DNA from: Flavobacterium fluviale
GTDB lineage: Bacteria; Bacteroidota; Bacteroidia; Flavobacteriales; Flavobacteriaceae
Length of the DNA stretch: 64,000 bases
Reading direction: 5' to 3'
Assembly: GCF_003312915.1 (NCBI RefSeq)
Contig: NZ_CP030261.1
Coordinates: forward strand, 4,774,001-4,838,000
Under the pieces are notes generated by a model, which saw only the letters and a program-made list of their open reading frames with translations, was not told where the DNA came from and made no database searches. The position numbers and the translations under genes were made by a program. Below are positions 1-8,986 of this stretch, in pieces (positions within the stretch are counted from its first letter, which is position 1; every line of letters begins with the position of its first letter).

Positions 1-529
1 TTTCCAATTCTGGATAACGATCTAACTGCGCTTTTAAAATTTCATAAGTCGCCATTGTATCTGCTTCTGCCGAGTGGGCATTTTCCAAGCTTTTTCCACA
101 ATAAAACTTCAAAGCAGCACTCAAAGTACGCTCTTCCATTTTATGAAAAATAGTCTGAACATCTACAGAAACTTTATTTTTCATATCGAAATCGACTCCT
201 GCACGAAGTAATTCTTCTGCTAGAAGCGGAATATCAAAACGATCTGAGTTAAAACCACCCAAATCACTATCTTTTATCATATTATGGACCTGCGGAGCAA
301 GCTCTGCAAAGGTTGGTTCGTTGGCTACTTTTTCATCTGTAATACCATGAACTGCAGTAGTTTGTGGAGGAATTGGAATTGTTGGATTAACCAACCAGGT
401 TTTACTTTCTTTATTTCCGTTAGGAAAAACTTTAAATATTGAAATTTCTACGATTCTATCTTTACCGATATCAATTCCCGTTGTTTCGAGATCAAAAAAG
501 CAAATTGGTTTGTTTAGTTTGAGTTCCAT
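1..529 (-). CDS. 3'-5' exonuclease, DEDDh family (3' end outside window)
   Basis: Reading from the ATG at 527-529 gives about 176 residues with no stop before the window edge, so the C-terminus is missing. Exo motif I is visible as FDLETTG near residues 12-18, Exo II as GFNSDRFDIPLL in the middle, and Exo III as HSAEAD (HxxxxD), which places it in the DEDDh class with DNA polymerase III epsilon and RNase T. It should hydrolyse DNA or RNA from the 3' end using two metal ions held by the four acidic residues. No helicase or BRCT domain is visible in this part. Whether it is a repair exonuclease or a free-standing epsilon subunit cannot be decided here. Confidence 0.85.
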   Translation of the reverse strand, partial: MELKLNKPICFFDLETTGIDIGKDRIVEISIFKVFPNGNKESKTWLVNPTIPIPPQTTAVHGITDEKVANEPTFAELAPQVHNMIKDSDLGGFNSDRFDIPLLAEELLRAGVDFDMKNKVSVDVQTIFHKMEERTLSAALKFYCGKSLENAHSAEADTMATYEILKAQLDRYPELE

Positions 530-692
530 TTCTAATTTTTATAAGTTTACAAATGTAATTTTTAAAGCCGAATTTCCTCGTCTATTCTCATTTTTTTTGT
601 CGAAAAAAGCTGTCAATTTGCAATTTTAACTTTTCAAAAATAGGTCATCATAAAGTTCATGCTTTGATTTCTAACCTTTTCTTACAAAAGAA

Positions 693-724
693 AAATCCGA
701 TAAGCTTTTATACTTATCGGATTT
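693..724 (-). terminator. terminator-like hairpin downstream of E2
   Basis: Two 12-bp arms (AAATCCGATAAG and its exact reverse complement) are separated by 8 bases. The hairpin lies about 25 bases past the stop of the minus-strand E2 gene, and a run of T follows on the minus strand. It is also usable from the other strand. Confidence 0.7.
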
Positions 725-747
725 GAATCTATACTTATAATATATTT

Positions 748-2097
748 TTAGAAATCTCTATCAACATCAAAAGCTTCTAAATATTCTGCTACTCTTTTTA
801 CAAAACTTCCTCCTAATGCCCCGTCTACAACTCTATGATCGTAAGAGTGCGACAAGAACATTTTTTGACGAATTCCAATAAAATCTCCTTCTGGAGTTTC
901 TATTACAGCTGGAACTTTACGAATCGCTCCAAGCGCCAGAATTCCAACTTGAGGCTGATTGATAATCGGCGTTCCAAAAACACTTCCAAATGTTCCCACA
1001 TTTGTAACTGTGTAAGTTCCGCCTTGTGTATCGTCTGGTTTTAGTTTTCCAGCTTTCGCACGGTTTCCTAAATCGTTAACCGCTTTTGCCATTCCAACAA
1101 GATTTAATTGATCTGCGTTTTTAATTACAGGAACAATTAAATTTCCGTTTGGCAATGCTGCTGCCATCCCTAAATTAATGTTTTTCTTTTTAATGATATA
1201 ATCGCCGTCTACAGAAATATTCATTCCTGGAAAATCTTTCAATGCTTTTGCAACAGCTTCCATCATAATTGGAGTAAAAGTAAGTTTTTCACCTTCTCTC
1301 TTTTCGAAAGCAGTTTTTACTTTTTCTCTCCATTTTACAATGTTTGTTACATCCACTTCAATAAACGATTGTACGTGAGCAGAAGTTTGAACCGAAGCTG
1401 TCATGTATCCTGAAATCAGTTTACGCATTCTGTCCATTTCTACAATTTCGTCGCCTCCATTTACAGAAACTGGAACTGCCTGCTGGCTTTTTTGAACAAC
1501 TGGTTCTGGCGTTTGAACTGCTTTTGGAGCTTCAACAACAGGTTTAGAAGTTTCAACTGCTTGCGGTGTAGTTGCAACACCAGATTTACGATCTTCTATA
1601 TATTTTAAAATATCTTCTTTTGTAACTCGGCCGTCTTTTCCAGATCCCGCCATGTTTTCCAACTCATTTAGAGAGATATTTTCTTCTTTAGCGATATTTT
1701 TCACTAGTGGAGAAAAGAATTTTTCTGATCCTGAAAAATCTTCTGCAGTGGTTACAGTTTCTTTTACTGCTTCAATTGTTTTTTCAATTTCAGCCGCCGC
1801 TACAGGAACAGCAGTTTCTTCAACCGAACTTGTTTCTGGAGCTGGTGTCGCACCGGCTTCAGTTTCAATAATAGCAATAGTCTGCCCTACTTGTACCAAA
1901 TCATCTTTACCAAACAACTGCTCAACTAAAATTCCTGATACTTCGCTAGGTACTTCACTGTCAACCTTATCTGTTGCAATTTCAAGTACTGCTTCATCAG
2001 CTTCAATTTTGTCTCCAACTTCTTTCAACCAATTTGTAATAGTTGCTTCAGCGACACTTTCTCCCATTTTTGGAAGTTTTAATTCAAATCTTGCCAT
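748..2097 (-). CDS. 2-oxo acid dehydrogenase E2, dihydrolipoyllysine acyltransferase
   Basis: This 449-residue protein is the acyltransferase core of a pyruvate, 2-oxoglutarate or branched-chain 2-oxo acid dehydrogenase complex; it moves the acyl group from lipoyl-lysine to CoA. An N-terminal lipoyl domain (about residues 2-78) contains DKVDSEV with the modified lysine at 44. A Pro/Ala/Val-rich linker leads to the E3-binding domain (about 127-168, GKDGRVTKEDIL) and, after a second linker, the catalytic domain (about 215-449) with HRVVDG (His421, Asp425). A single lipoyl domain and the TDKVDSEV context resemble branched-chain or general flavobacterial E2 proteins; substrate is not settled by sequence alone. 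No E1 or E3 gene is adjacent, so the other subunits must lie elsewhere. Confidence 0.93.
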   Translation of the reverse strand: MARFELKLPKMGESVAEATITNWLKEVGDKIEADEAVLEIATDKVDSEVPSEVSGILVEQLFGKDDLVQVGQTIAIIETEAGATPAPETSSVEETAVPVAAAEIEKTIEAVKETVTTAEDFSGSEKFFSPLVKNIAKEENISLNELENMAGSGKDGRVTKEDILKYIEDRKSGVATTPQAVETSKPVVEAPKAVQTPEPVVQKSQQAVPVSVNGGDEIVEMDRMRKLISGYMTASVQTSAHVQSFIEVDVTNIVKWREKVKTAFEKREGEKLTFTPIMMEAVAKALKDFPGMNISVDGDYIIKKKNINLGMAAALPNGNLIVPVIKNADQLNLVGMAKAVNDLGNRAKAGKLKPDDTQGGTYTVTNVGTFGSVFGTPIINQPQVGILALGAIRKVPAVIETPEGDFIGIRQKMFLSHSYDHRVVDGALGGSFVKRVAEYLEAFDVDRDF

Positions 2098-2180
2098 ATT
2101 GTTATTCTAAAGGATGATTTTGATTTTCTGATTGCGAAATTACTGAAAAAATTAAACATAAATTATACTTTGCATAATTT

Positions 2181-3344
2181 TTACTCAATTTTTCTGATTT
2201 CCCCTCTCCCATTTCTTGAATTACTTCCAATAATAAAAGCTGTTCTTTTAGGGAAAATCTTAAAAGTAATGTTCTTATCTTTAAGAGTTTCTATTAGATT
2301 GATACATTTTTTGAATGAAACATATTGATTATCCAAAATGATCTCTGTCTTTTTACCCTTTAAAATCAGGCACGAATTTACCATTTTTTCTTTTTTCAAA
2401 TCCAAAAAACTAACTTTATTTTCTAAAATCGAAGCTAGTTTTTCAGATAAATTCGCATTTTCAGAGCACAAAATATAGGATTCTGGTAATGGATTTTCCT
2501 TTACCTTTCCCTGAAACATTTTTACGAAAGAGAAAAACCAAATTCCTATTTGGATAAAAAAACTAAAAAACCATGATTTCTTAAAATGTTTCTCATAAAA
2601 GAAATTCATAGCTTCTTGAAAACGTTTCATGTATTTTTCGTCTTTTATTGTGCTTTCTCCTTTATAATGCAAAACTGTCGTTTCATGAAAATAAAAGTTG
2701 CTTTTCCCTTTCTGAAGCGCCCGATATGACAAATCGATATCATCGGCATACATAAAACAGTTTTCATCAAAACCATTTAAATCTTGATATAATTTACTTT
2801 CTAAAAACATAAAAGCGCCAACTAAAATATCGACTTTTCCTGTTTGATTTTCACTTAAATCCTGTGCGTAATATTGATTAAAAAGTTTTGTTTTGGGAAA
2901 GATTTTATACAACCCGAAAATTTTAGTAAATGCAACCCAAGGCGTAGGAATACCCCGTTTACTTTCTGGCAGAAAATTTCCTGTTCCGTCTATTAATTTA
3001 CAGCCGACAATGCCGAGATTGGGCTGTCTTTCGGCGAAAGCCAGAATCTTCGTAAAGGTATCTTCAGCCACAACTGTATCGGGATTTAATATACAGATGT
3101 ATTTTCCTTTCGCTTGACGAAAACCAATATTATTTCCCTTCGGAAAACCAAAATTTTCTTTGTTTTGAATCAAAGTAACTTCTGGAAATTTTTCCTGCGT
3201 CATCAAAACACTTTCGTCTGACGAATTATTATCGACAACAATAATTTCCGCATCAATTCCAACAGTCGCTTCCTGAACACTTAAAACGCATTGTTCCAGA
3301 AAGTAACGGACATTATAATTGAGAATAATAATCGATAACTGCAT
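2181..3344 (-). CDS. glycosyltransferase family 2
   Basis: A 387-residue GT-A fold transferase of the rhamnosyltransferase (WbbL-like) branch. The N-terminus LSIIILNYNV, the DNNSSD segment near residue 38, NPDT (the DxD-equivalent, about residue 90) and the acceptor-side MYADDIDLSYR motif are all present. A hydrophobic stretch around residues 250-270 probably anchors it to the inner face of the plasma membrane. The last 100 or so residues are a poorly conserved extension. It lies 31 bases downstream of the outer-membrane protein gene on the same strand and 83 bases upstream of E2. The likely role is addition of a sugar to a lipid-linked or surface polysaccharide; donor and acceptor are unknown. 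Confidence 0.85.
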   Translation of the reverse strand: MQLSIIILNYNVRYFLEQCVLSVQEATVGIDAEIIVVDNNSSDESVLMTQEKFPEVTLIQNKENFGFPKGNNIGFRQAKGKYICILNPDTVVAEDTFTKILAFAERQPNLGIVGCKLIDGTGNFLPESKRGIPTPWVAFTKIFGLYKIFPKTKLFNQYYAQDLSENQTGKVDILVGAFMFLESKLYQDLNGFDENCFMYADDIDLSYRALQKGKSNFYFHETTVLHYKGESTIKDEKYMKRFQEAMNFFYEKHFKKSWFFSFFIQIGIWFFSFVKMFQGKVKENPLPESYILCSENANLSEKLASILENKVSFLDLKKEKMVNSCLILKGKKTEIILDNQYVSFKKCINLIETLKDKNITFKIFPKRTAFIIGSNSRNGRGEIRKIE

Positions 3345-3375
3345 GAATATTTAATCTGTAAATTTGGGGCGAAAG

Positions 3376-4560
3376 TTAGAAATTTTCTGATAACCCCAAA
3401 CGCAATGACCAATCGTTTTTACTAATTCCGTAATCCAGCGCGAGATTGCTGCCGTTTCGTTTGTTCCATTTGATACGAATTCCTGTTCCCACAGCTGGAT
3501 TCCATTTTTTAAAATCGTAAGTATCCAACTTAGAAACCGAAGAAATATTGGTAAAAAATACGGCACCAAAAAATCCATTTCGGCTAATATCCGTTCGATA
3601 TTCGGTTTCAAAATAAATCAAGGCATTACTTCTATATCTGTTTTTGGTAAAACCGCGCCCTGTTTTTCCTTCGCGGTCCCAGCCAATACTTGGAAGATCT
3701 AAATAATGTGGTTTTCCGCCAAACGTTGACCAATAAAAAGCTCTTGATGCCCAGACTCTGTGTTTGGTTTTACTAAATGAATGATATTTTCGAGCATCAA
3801 TATATAAGGACTGCCATTTATCGCCTTCCACTCCGCTGGTGTTAATCCGCAAATCGGCTTCTATATATAAACCTTGTTCTGGATTTATAATATTTTTTCG
3901 AGAGTCGTATAAACTTTGAACGGCAAAACCAAAAGAACTTTCATCAGAATAATTGCCATTCATATATTTAAAATAATCTGTTTCTTCATCTATATAAGAT
4001 TCTTCAGAAATATTCTGATAATTATCAAAAAGAAAACCAACTCCCAAACGATAATTTCCGATAATTTTTCTGGTTATGAACTGATAAAAACGCCACTGCT
4101 GATAATCGAGAGTTGACATTTCTTTTTTTGAATCATGTTCACCCAAGCCATAAGTAAGCTGCGGATAAATCATGTACCGATAATCTCCAATAAAATTCCA
4201 CTTATCTTCGCTCGTATAAATATAAGTCTGAATTGGAAAAACATATTGCTTGCTAAAACTGAAATAGGGAGAAAATGTAACCTGAGACATTTTGGTTTTT
4301 TGATGATCTTCGCCTAAATAAAATGTAGTTAAAAAAGAAACCACTAAACCTGTACTGGAATTTACATCTACAGGGACTGGGAGCAAAGAGAATGCTACTT
4401 TTTTCTGATTGTCTTTTTTGACTGTATCATTTTTATCAAAAATTCTATGAATAACATCTAGAATGTCTCTATTCCCCATATTTATATTGTCGTTTTGCGC
4501 ATTACAAAACGAAGCGATTAAGAAAAAAGAGAGTGCTGATACAATTCCTAAACTATTCAC
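3376..4560 (-). CDS. outer membrane beta-barrel protein (Omp85/surface-antigen-like)
   Basis: 394 residues beginning with a signal peptide (cleavage likely after CNA near residue 22) and ending in phenylalanine (LRLGLSENF), as expected for a beta-barrel handled by the BAM machinery. The body has alternating polar and aromatic strands and a late segment (GAVFFTNISSV ... AVGTGIRIKWN) typical of the C-terminal half of the D15/BamA surface-antigen barrel. No POTRA repeats are visible: at this length it is mostly barrel. It may be an accessory Omp85-family protein rather than BamA itself. It is first in a minus-strand series with the glycosyltransferase. Function is not known. Confidence 0.7.
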   Translation of the reverse strand: MNSLGIVSALSFFLIASFCNAQNDNINMGNRDILDVIHRIFDKNDTVKKDNQKKVAFSLLPVPVDVNSSTGLVVSFLTTFYLGEDHQKTKMSQVTFSPYFSFSKQYVFPIQTYIYTSEDKWNFIGDYRYMIYPQLTYGLGEHDSKKEMSTLDYQQWRFYQFITRKIIGNYRLGVGFLFDNYQNISEESYIDEETDYFKYMNGNYSDESSFGFAVQSLYDSRKNIINPEQGLYIEADLRINTSGVEGDKWQSLYIDARKYHSFSKTKHRVWASRAFYWSTFGGKPHYLDLPSIGWDREGKTGRGFTKNRYRSNALIYFETEYRTDISRNGFFGAVFFTNISSVSKLDTYDFKKWNPAVGTGIRIKWNKRNGSNLALDYGISKNDWSLRLGLSENF

Positions 4561-4665
4561 TTACAATATTTTAAAAACCACTTCTTACAAATTTAAAACT
4601 TTATTAAGAATTATAACCAAAAATTTAAATGAATAAAAAAGAATTTTAAATGAATGAAAAAAAGT

Positions 4666-4673
4666 TACATTTG
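4666..4673 (+). promoter_or_regulatory. -7 promoter element, TACATTTG
   Basis: An exact match to the Bacteroidota -7 consensus TAnnTTTG, 30 bases before the ATG of the following secreted-protein gene. No clear -33 TTG is seen at the usual distance, so the site is plausible rather than certain. Confidence 0.5.
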
Positions 4674-4702
4674 AATATGTAAACATTTGACTTTAAATCT
4701 CT

Positions 4703-5257
4703 ATGCGTTATTTATTCGCCTACTTTTTAATTTTTTCCCTTTTTTGTTTTTCTCAAAATGACGAACAAAAACAAAACCTTGTAAAGTCGAATAAATGGTT
4801 TATAGCTGGTCCTGTTAAAGAAAATGAAGAAACTATTAATTCTATTCGCATAGAAAAAGGAATTATTTCTGTCACTGCGAAAGATAACCCAAAAGGAGAA
4901 ATAGAACTGAATGTAATGATTACAGCGTCTGAGACGAATGACGGAATTCCGACCAATGTTTCCAGCGAATCAAAATATGTTGAAATTACATATCAATCGA
5001 CTCAGCTTATAAAATTACAAGCCAGAGAAGGAAATACTGAAGGAACAGGCTGTGTGCACGGAGGTTCGCATCCGAGAGTTAGTCTTCCTGCCTCTCCAAA
5101 CCACTTTAGAACTATAAAAATTCCGTGGTCAAATTTCAAACAAGATGAACTTCCAGATGGAAAAGTTTTAGATATTCACAATTTATGCAAATTCAACTTC
5201 GTAAATTACAATCCAGTTTCTGGAGATATATTACGGATAAAATCGGTCTTTTTTTAG
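4703..5257 (+). CDS. secreted protein of unknown function
   Basis: A 184-residue protein with an N-terminal signal peptide (hydrophobic core FAYFLIFSLFCF, probable cleavage near FS-QND). The mature part is predicted mostly beta, with two cysteines (one in GTGCVHGGSHP, one in LCKFN) and no recognised catalytic motif. The shape, a single beta-sandwich-like module ending in IPWSNFKQ ... ILRIKSVFF, would suit a carbohydrate-binding or cell-surface fold, but that is a guess. It stands alone, divergent from the barrel protein gene and convergent with the DUF5009 gene; a long iterated repeat follows directly after its stop codon. Confidence 0.75.
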   Translation: MRYLFAYFLIFSLFCFSQNDEQKQNLVKSNKWFIAGPVKENEETINSIRIEKGIISVTAKDNPKGEIELNVMITASETNDGIPTNVSSESKYVEITYQSTQLIKLQAREGNTEGTGCVHGGSHPRVSLPASPNHFRTIKIPWSNFKQDELPDGKVLDIHNLCKFNFVNYNPVSGDILRIKSVFF

Positions 5258-5379
5258 TTTTCAGCCACAGTCGCAGTTTTCAGTTTTTAACACTGAATAC
5301 TGAGACTGAATACTGAGACTGAATACTGAGACTGAATACTGAGACTGAATACTGAGACTGAATACTGAGACTGAACACT
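5258..5379. repeat. iterated-word inverted repeat, CAGTTTTCAG family, with 13-bp tandem array
   Basis: Between two convergent genes. The left arm repeats CAG-containing words (TTTTCAGCCACAGTCGCAG, TTTTCAGTTTTT). The right arm holds six exact tandem copies of the 13-mer CTGAATACTGAGA at 5293-5370 followed by a degenerate copy. The arms are reverse-complementary at the word level (CAGT against ACTG), so a long hairpin could form in several registers. Confidence 0.85.
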
Positions 5380-5381
5380 AA

Positions 5382-6572
5382 CTAAAGATGCAGCTGAATT
5401 TTATATCTATTAAGAATTTTCATTATCAAAAGCATAATTGTAGAAAAGACTAAAGACCAAATAATCCCAGGCACTCCCTCTCTGAAATATTCTGGTATAA
5501 TATGAATATCAAAGGCAAGTGTAAAATAATAAATAACTCCCGGCAAAATATAAATCAATAACGGATTTGCAGCGGCCGGCATGAAAAAATCACTCCATCT
5601 TGTCTGTTTTTTAACTTCCATTAACCAATACAAAAAGTAAAATAGAATTGTACAGATTCCAGCCGACAGCATTGTCCAAGAAGGAGTTCCTTGTATTTTT
5701 GAGATCCCGAAATAAGGTCGGAGAGCAAATCCAGCGGCAAAGAACAAAACTATAAAACCAATAACCGGCCAATTGATTTTGTTTTCGATTTTTCGGTCAA
5801 AAAACAATAACGAAATAATGATTCCTGCAGAGGCTAAAGCAGCATGTGTAAGATGACCTGCAATAAAGCTAAGCCATGAAATGTGTTGAACAAATGAATT
5901 TTCGGTAAGATTTAAAGAATTCATTACCACGCAAAAAACTAAAAATCCGATCATTGCACAAAAATTTCCCGACACCAGCCAATAATACACTACTGTAAAA
6001 AGATATGCCCAGCCAATAAGCCCTAAAATTCCCCACCATTTTGGAGTCATTCCTCTTTCTCCAGTGTCTTGAATGTATAAAAAGTAAAGCGCAATTAAAA
6101 CTAAAATTCCTCCATATTGAAGCACATTTTTGAGCCAGAAAGGAAAATCTTTGGGATATTTATTCCAAATTGGAATTGGCATTGCATACGCTAAAAGCCC
6201 CCAAAAAGCTGGAGCAATTATCATTTTAGAAGCTTCATAACCATATTCGGCATTCACCATAAAAACACCAATAATTATAAGTGCCAAAGCTCGTTTGAAA
6301 GTATGCGTCCAAATTGTTTTTGGAGAGTCGTCTTTTAGTAATCTGGCATTAAAAGCAAATGGAATAGACATCCCAACGATAAATAAAAAAGCAGGAAAAA
6401 CTAAGTCTACAAAAGTCATTGCATCTGCATCTGCGGGCATGTGTTTCATCCATTGAGGAACATTTTTAATACTTGCCAGCTCATTAACAAAAATCATAAC
6501 AAAAATTGTAATTCCACGCAAAGCATCAATAGAAATAATTCTTTGATTGAACAAATTCGTTTTTATTTTCAT
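5382..6572 (-). CDS. DUF5009/HGSNAT-like multi-pass membrane acyltransferase homologue
   Basis: 396 residues with about ten to eleven hydrophobic helices. The N-terminal SIDALRGITIFVMIFVNE is the signature of the heparan-alpha-glucosaminide N-acetyltransferase-like (NagX/DUF5009) family, which belongs to the wider membrane acyltransferase group. Members are thought to transfer an acetyl group across the membrane to amino sugars. The first loop GMSIPFAFNARL and the end helices also fit. The gene is convergent with the upstream secreted-protein gene and divergent from the PHP phosphatase. Substrate is not deducible; sugar acetylation is an inference from the family. Confidence 0.82.
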   Translation of the reverse strand: MKIKTNLFNQRIISIDALRGITIFVMIFVNELASIKNVPQWMKHMPADADAMTFVDLVFPAFLFIVGMSIPFAFNARLLKDDSPKTIWTHTFKRALALIIIGVFMVNAEYGYEASKMIIAPAFWGLLAYAMPIPIWNKYPKDFPFWLKNVLQYGGILVLIALYFLYIQDTGERGMTPKWWGILGLIGWAYLFTVVYYWLVSGNFCAMIGFLVFCVVMNSLNLTENSFVQHISWLSFIAGHLTHAALASAGIIISLLFFDRKIENKINWPVIGFIVLFFAAGFALRPYFGISKIQGTPSWTMLSAGICTILFYFLYWLMEVKKQTRWSDFFMPAAANPLLIYILPGVIYYFTLAFDIHIIPEYFREGVPGIIWSLVFSTIMLLIMKILNRYKIQLHL

Positions 6573-6597
6573 AATTTTTTACTTTTTTACTAAAAAT

Positions 6598-6605
6598 CAA
6601 ATATA
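6598..6605 (-). promoter_or_regulatory. -7 promoter element, TATATTTG
   Basis: An exact TAnnTTTG match on the minus strand, 25 bases upstream of the DUF5009 start codon. The TTG candidate upstream is slightly too far away for an ideal -33 element. Confidence 0.5.
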
Positions 6606-6682
6606 GTGTAATTCTAAAATGTCTTATTACAATTTCTATGTTAATTTTGTTACTTATAAATTGAATTACACAGCTTTACCCC

Positions 6683-7420
6683 ATGCTTACATTCTTTAAG
6701 TCGAAACCTGCATTAAAAGACCTGCTTAACGGCAGTTTTGTTGACATTCATTCTCACCTTTTACCAGGAATTGATGATGGGGCTAAATCTCTCGCGAAAT
6801 CTGTTGAGCTTACTAAATCTTTTCAAGAATTAGGAATTAGTCAAATTATTACGACACCGCATATCAGTCATTATGTTTGGGATAACTCTTCTGAAATCAT
6901 ACTATCAAAACTTCAGGAAACACAAAATGTATTAGAAGAAAATGAAATTAAAATCCCTTTTAAAGCTGCAGCTGAATATTTTATAGACAATTGGTTTGAA
7001 AATCATTTGAAAGAAGAAAAACTTTTGACTCTAAAAGACAACTATGTACTTGTGGAAATATCTTATTTAAGTGCTCCGTTAAATCTTTATAAAACTATTT
7101 TTGACATACGAGTTGCGGGCTACATTCCAGTTTTAGCACATCCTGAGCGATATGTTTTTTATCATAAAAATTTTAGTGAATACGAAAAGCTGAAAAACGC
7201 GGGTTGTGTTTTCCAATTAAATCTGCTTTCTACGGTAGAATATTATGGCTCTAAAGTTGCCAAAATAGCAGATGAACTACTAAAAAAAGGAATGTATGAT
7301 TTTTGCGGAACTGATATACACCACAGAAAACATGTTGAAGCTTTTGACAAAAAAATAAAAATTAGCAGCATTGACCATTTAAAAGCAGTTATTACCAACA
7401 ATCAATTTTTTAAATTTTAA
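6683..7420 (+). CDS. CpsB/CapC-type PHP-family protein tyrosine phosphatase
   Basis: A 245-residue PHP-domain phosphatase. The first metal motif FVDIHSHLLPGIDDGA lies at about residues 20-35; further histidines occur in TTPHISH, LAHPERY and the C-terminal GTDIHHRKH. This pattern is that of the manganese-dependent CpsB/YwqE/CapC enzymes that dephosphorylate the tyrosine-rich tail of a Wzc-like polysaccharide co-polymerase and so control capsule or exopolysaccharide chain length. It ends only 9 bases from the end of the convergent polyprenyl glycosylphosphotransferase gene, which supports an exopolysaccharide role, but no Wzc-type kinase or Wzx/Wzy gene lies in this window. Confidence 0.88.
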   Translation: MLTFFKSKPALKDLLNGSFVDIHSHLLPGIDDGAKSLAKSVELTKSFQELGISQIITTPHISHYVWDNSSEIILSKLQETQNVLEENEIKIPFKAAAEYFIDNWFENHLKEEKLLTLKDNYVLVEISYLSAPLNLYKTIFDIRVAGYIPVLAHPERYVFYHKNFSEYEKLKNAGCVFQLNLLSTVEYYGSKVAKIADELLKKGMYDFCGTDIHHRKHVEAFDKKIKISSIDHLKAVITNNQFFKF

Positions 7421-7429
7421 AAAAGGCAA

Positions 7430-8848
7430 TCAATAAGCGTTCTCTTCTCCTTTAAAAATATTAATTACCGTTTTTACAATAATTTTTATGTCGAGGAGAA
7501 AACTCCAATTTTCGATATACCAAATATCATACTCTACTCTATTTTCCATATCGCTTAAAACTTTGGTTTCGCCTCTAAAACCATTTACCTGCGCCCAGCC
7601 TGTAATTCCCGGTTTTGCATATTGGCGAACCAGATAATTATTTATTAAATCGCTATATTCTTTGGCAAGGTTAACCATGTGAGGCCGTGGTCCAACAACT
7701 GACATATCTCCTAAAAAGACATTAAAAAACTGCGGTAATTCGTCTATGCTTGTTTTACGAATAAAAGCTCCAAATTTCGTAATTCGGCTGTCGCCTTTTT
7801 CAGCTTGTTTATTGTGTGCCAAACCATTAACATACATGCTTCTAAATTTAAAACACATAAAAGATCTATTATCTCTCCCTGATCTTTCCTGCTTAAAAAA
7901 AACTGGTCCAGGTGACTCTAATTTTATGATAATCATTATTATAGGAAACAGCCACGGAAAAACAAGCAGAATTACCAGACTAGAAAAAAATACATCAAAA
8001 ACCTTTTTTATAACCCGATTTGAGGCAAATTCAAGAGGTTCTGTTCGAAACATTAATACAGGAGTATTTTCATAAAAAGCAACTTCAACTTTACTGGCTT
8101 TGGTATACAGCTGAAAATCTGGAATAAATTTAATACGAATCATATTTTGTTCGCAGATTCTAATCAATTCATTAATTACTTCGATTTTATCAATATGGAG
8201 CGCAACATACATTTCATCGATTTTATGCTCAATTACAAATTTCGCAACATCATTAAACTGTCCCACAATTAAAGCTGGATCTACAACTTTTACTGCATCA
8301 AGATTGTCGAAAAAACCTAAGAAACGATATCCGTAGGTTAGGTCTTTTGCAAGCACTTTTCGAATTCCTTCTCCGGCTTCATTTGCACCAACTATGATAA
8401 ACTTTTTAAAATTATACCCCTGCGCCCGAATGTATTTTAAAAGCTTCATTGACAGCAGTCTAGAAATCATTAAGAGTCCAAAAAAGATGAGATAGAAATA
8501 TACCATTCGAAGTCTCGATATATCGCCGTATTTTAGATAAACAACACAGATAGAAACTATCGCTGCGTGAATTAACAGCTTCTTAATCGTTCTCCATAAA
8601 ATAGATTCTATAGGCTCGACACGAACGCTTCTATTTGAGTCATTTTGAAGTAATAATGCTATCCAAATTAAAATTGCTAACAGAGAAATTGTTTTTTCTT
8701 CTCTAGACAATAATTTATCTAAACTCCCGAATCTTGCCAATGCAGAGAGAATAGTAGCCAGATTTAACAATATAATATCTACCACAACAAACAAAAGTTT
8801 GAAGTAACGCGAGATTCGGTAATGAGATAGTTCTTGTAAAATCTTCAT
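7430..8848 (-). CDS. exopolysaccharide polyprenyl glycosylphosphotransferase (WcaJ/WbaP type)
   Basis: 472 residues. Four N-terminal membrane helices (to about residue 130) are followed by a Rossmann-like cytoplasmic domain (KFIIVGANEAGEGIR, about residues 145-260), a further hydrophobic hairpin (FFSSLVILLVFPW) and the C-terminal catalytic bacterial sugar transferase domain with KRSG-like KQERSGRDN, KFRSM, TSIDELPQ and GPRPH motifs and ITGWAQVNG. The enzyme transfers a hexose-1-phosphate from UDP-sugar to undecaprenyl phosphate and starts a surface polysaccharide repeat unit. It is convergent with the CpsB-like phosphatase gene. Length and architecture are those of a full-length family member. 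Confidence 0.93.
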   Translation of the reverse strand: MKILQELSHYRISRYFKLLFVVVDIILLNLATILSALARFGSLDKLLSREEKTISLLAILIWIALLLQNDSNRSVRVEPIESILWRTIKKLLIHAAIVSICVVYLKYGDISRLRMVYFYLIFFGLLMISRLLSMKLLKYIRAQGYNFKKFIIVGANEAGEGIRKVLAKDLTYGYRFLGFFDNLDAVKVVDPALIVGQFNDVAKFVIEHKIDEMYVALHIDKIEVINELIRICEQNMIRIKFIPDFQLYTKASKVEVAFYENTPVLMFRTEPLEFASNRVIKKVFDVFFSSLVILLVFPWLFPIIMIIIKLESPGPVFFKQERSGRDNRSFMCFKFRSMYVNGLAHNKQAEKGDSRITKFGAFIRKTSIDELPQFFNVFLGDMSVVGPRPHMVNLAKEYSDLINNYLVRQYAKPGITGWAQVNGFRGETKVLSDMENRVEYDIWYIENWSFLLDIKIIVKTVINIFKGEENAY

Positions 8849-8986
8849 AACTGGATTAATCTTATTCTTAAAGAATAAAATTTAAATTGCTGCAAAGTAA
8901 CATTTTTAATTATATTGTTTTGTAGTTATTTTATTCTAATTATTTAAAAGTTTACTTTTAGCTTATGCAAAATTAATATTGCAATC

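Noticed and set aside
3351..3611. Open frame of 86 codons on the minus strand
   Set aside because: It overlaps the outer-membrane protein gene in another frame and has no independent support.
5293..5370. CRISPR-like array
   Set aside because: The repeat is 13 bases with no spacers; it is a plain tandem array and no cas gene is near.
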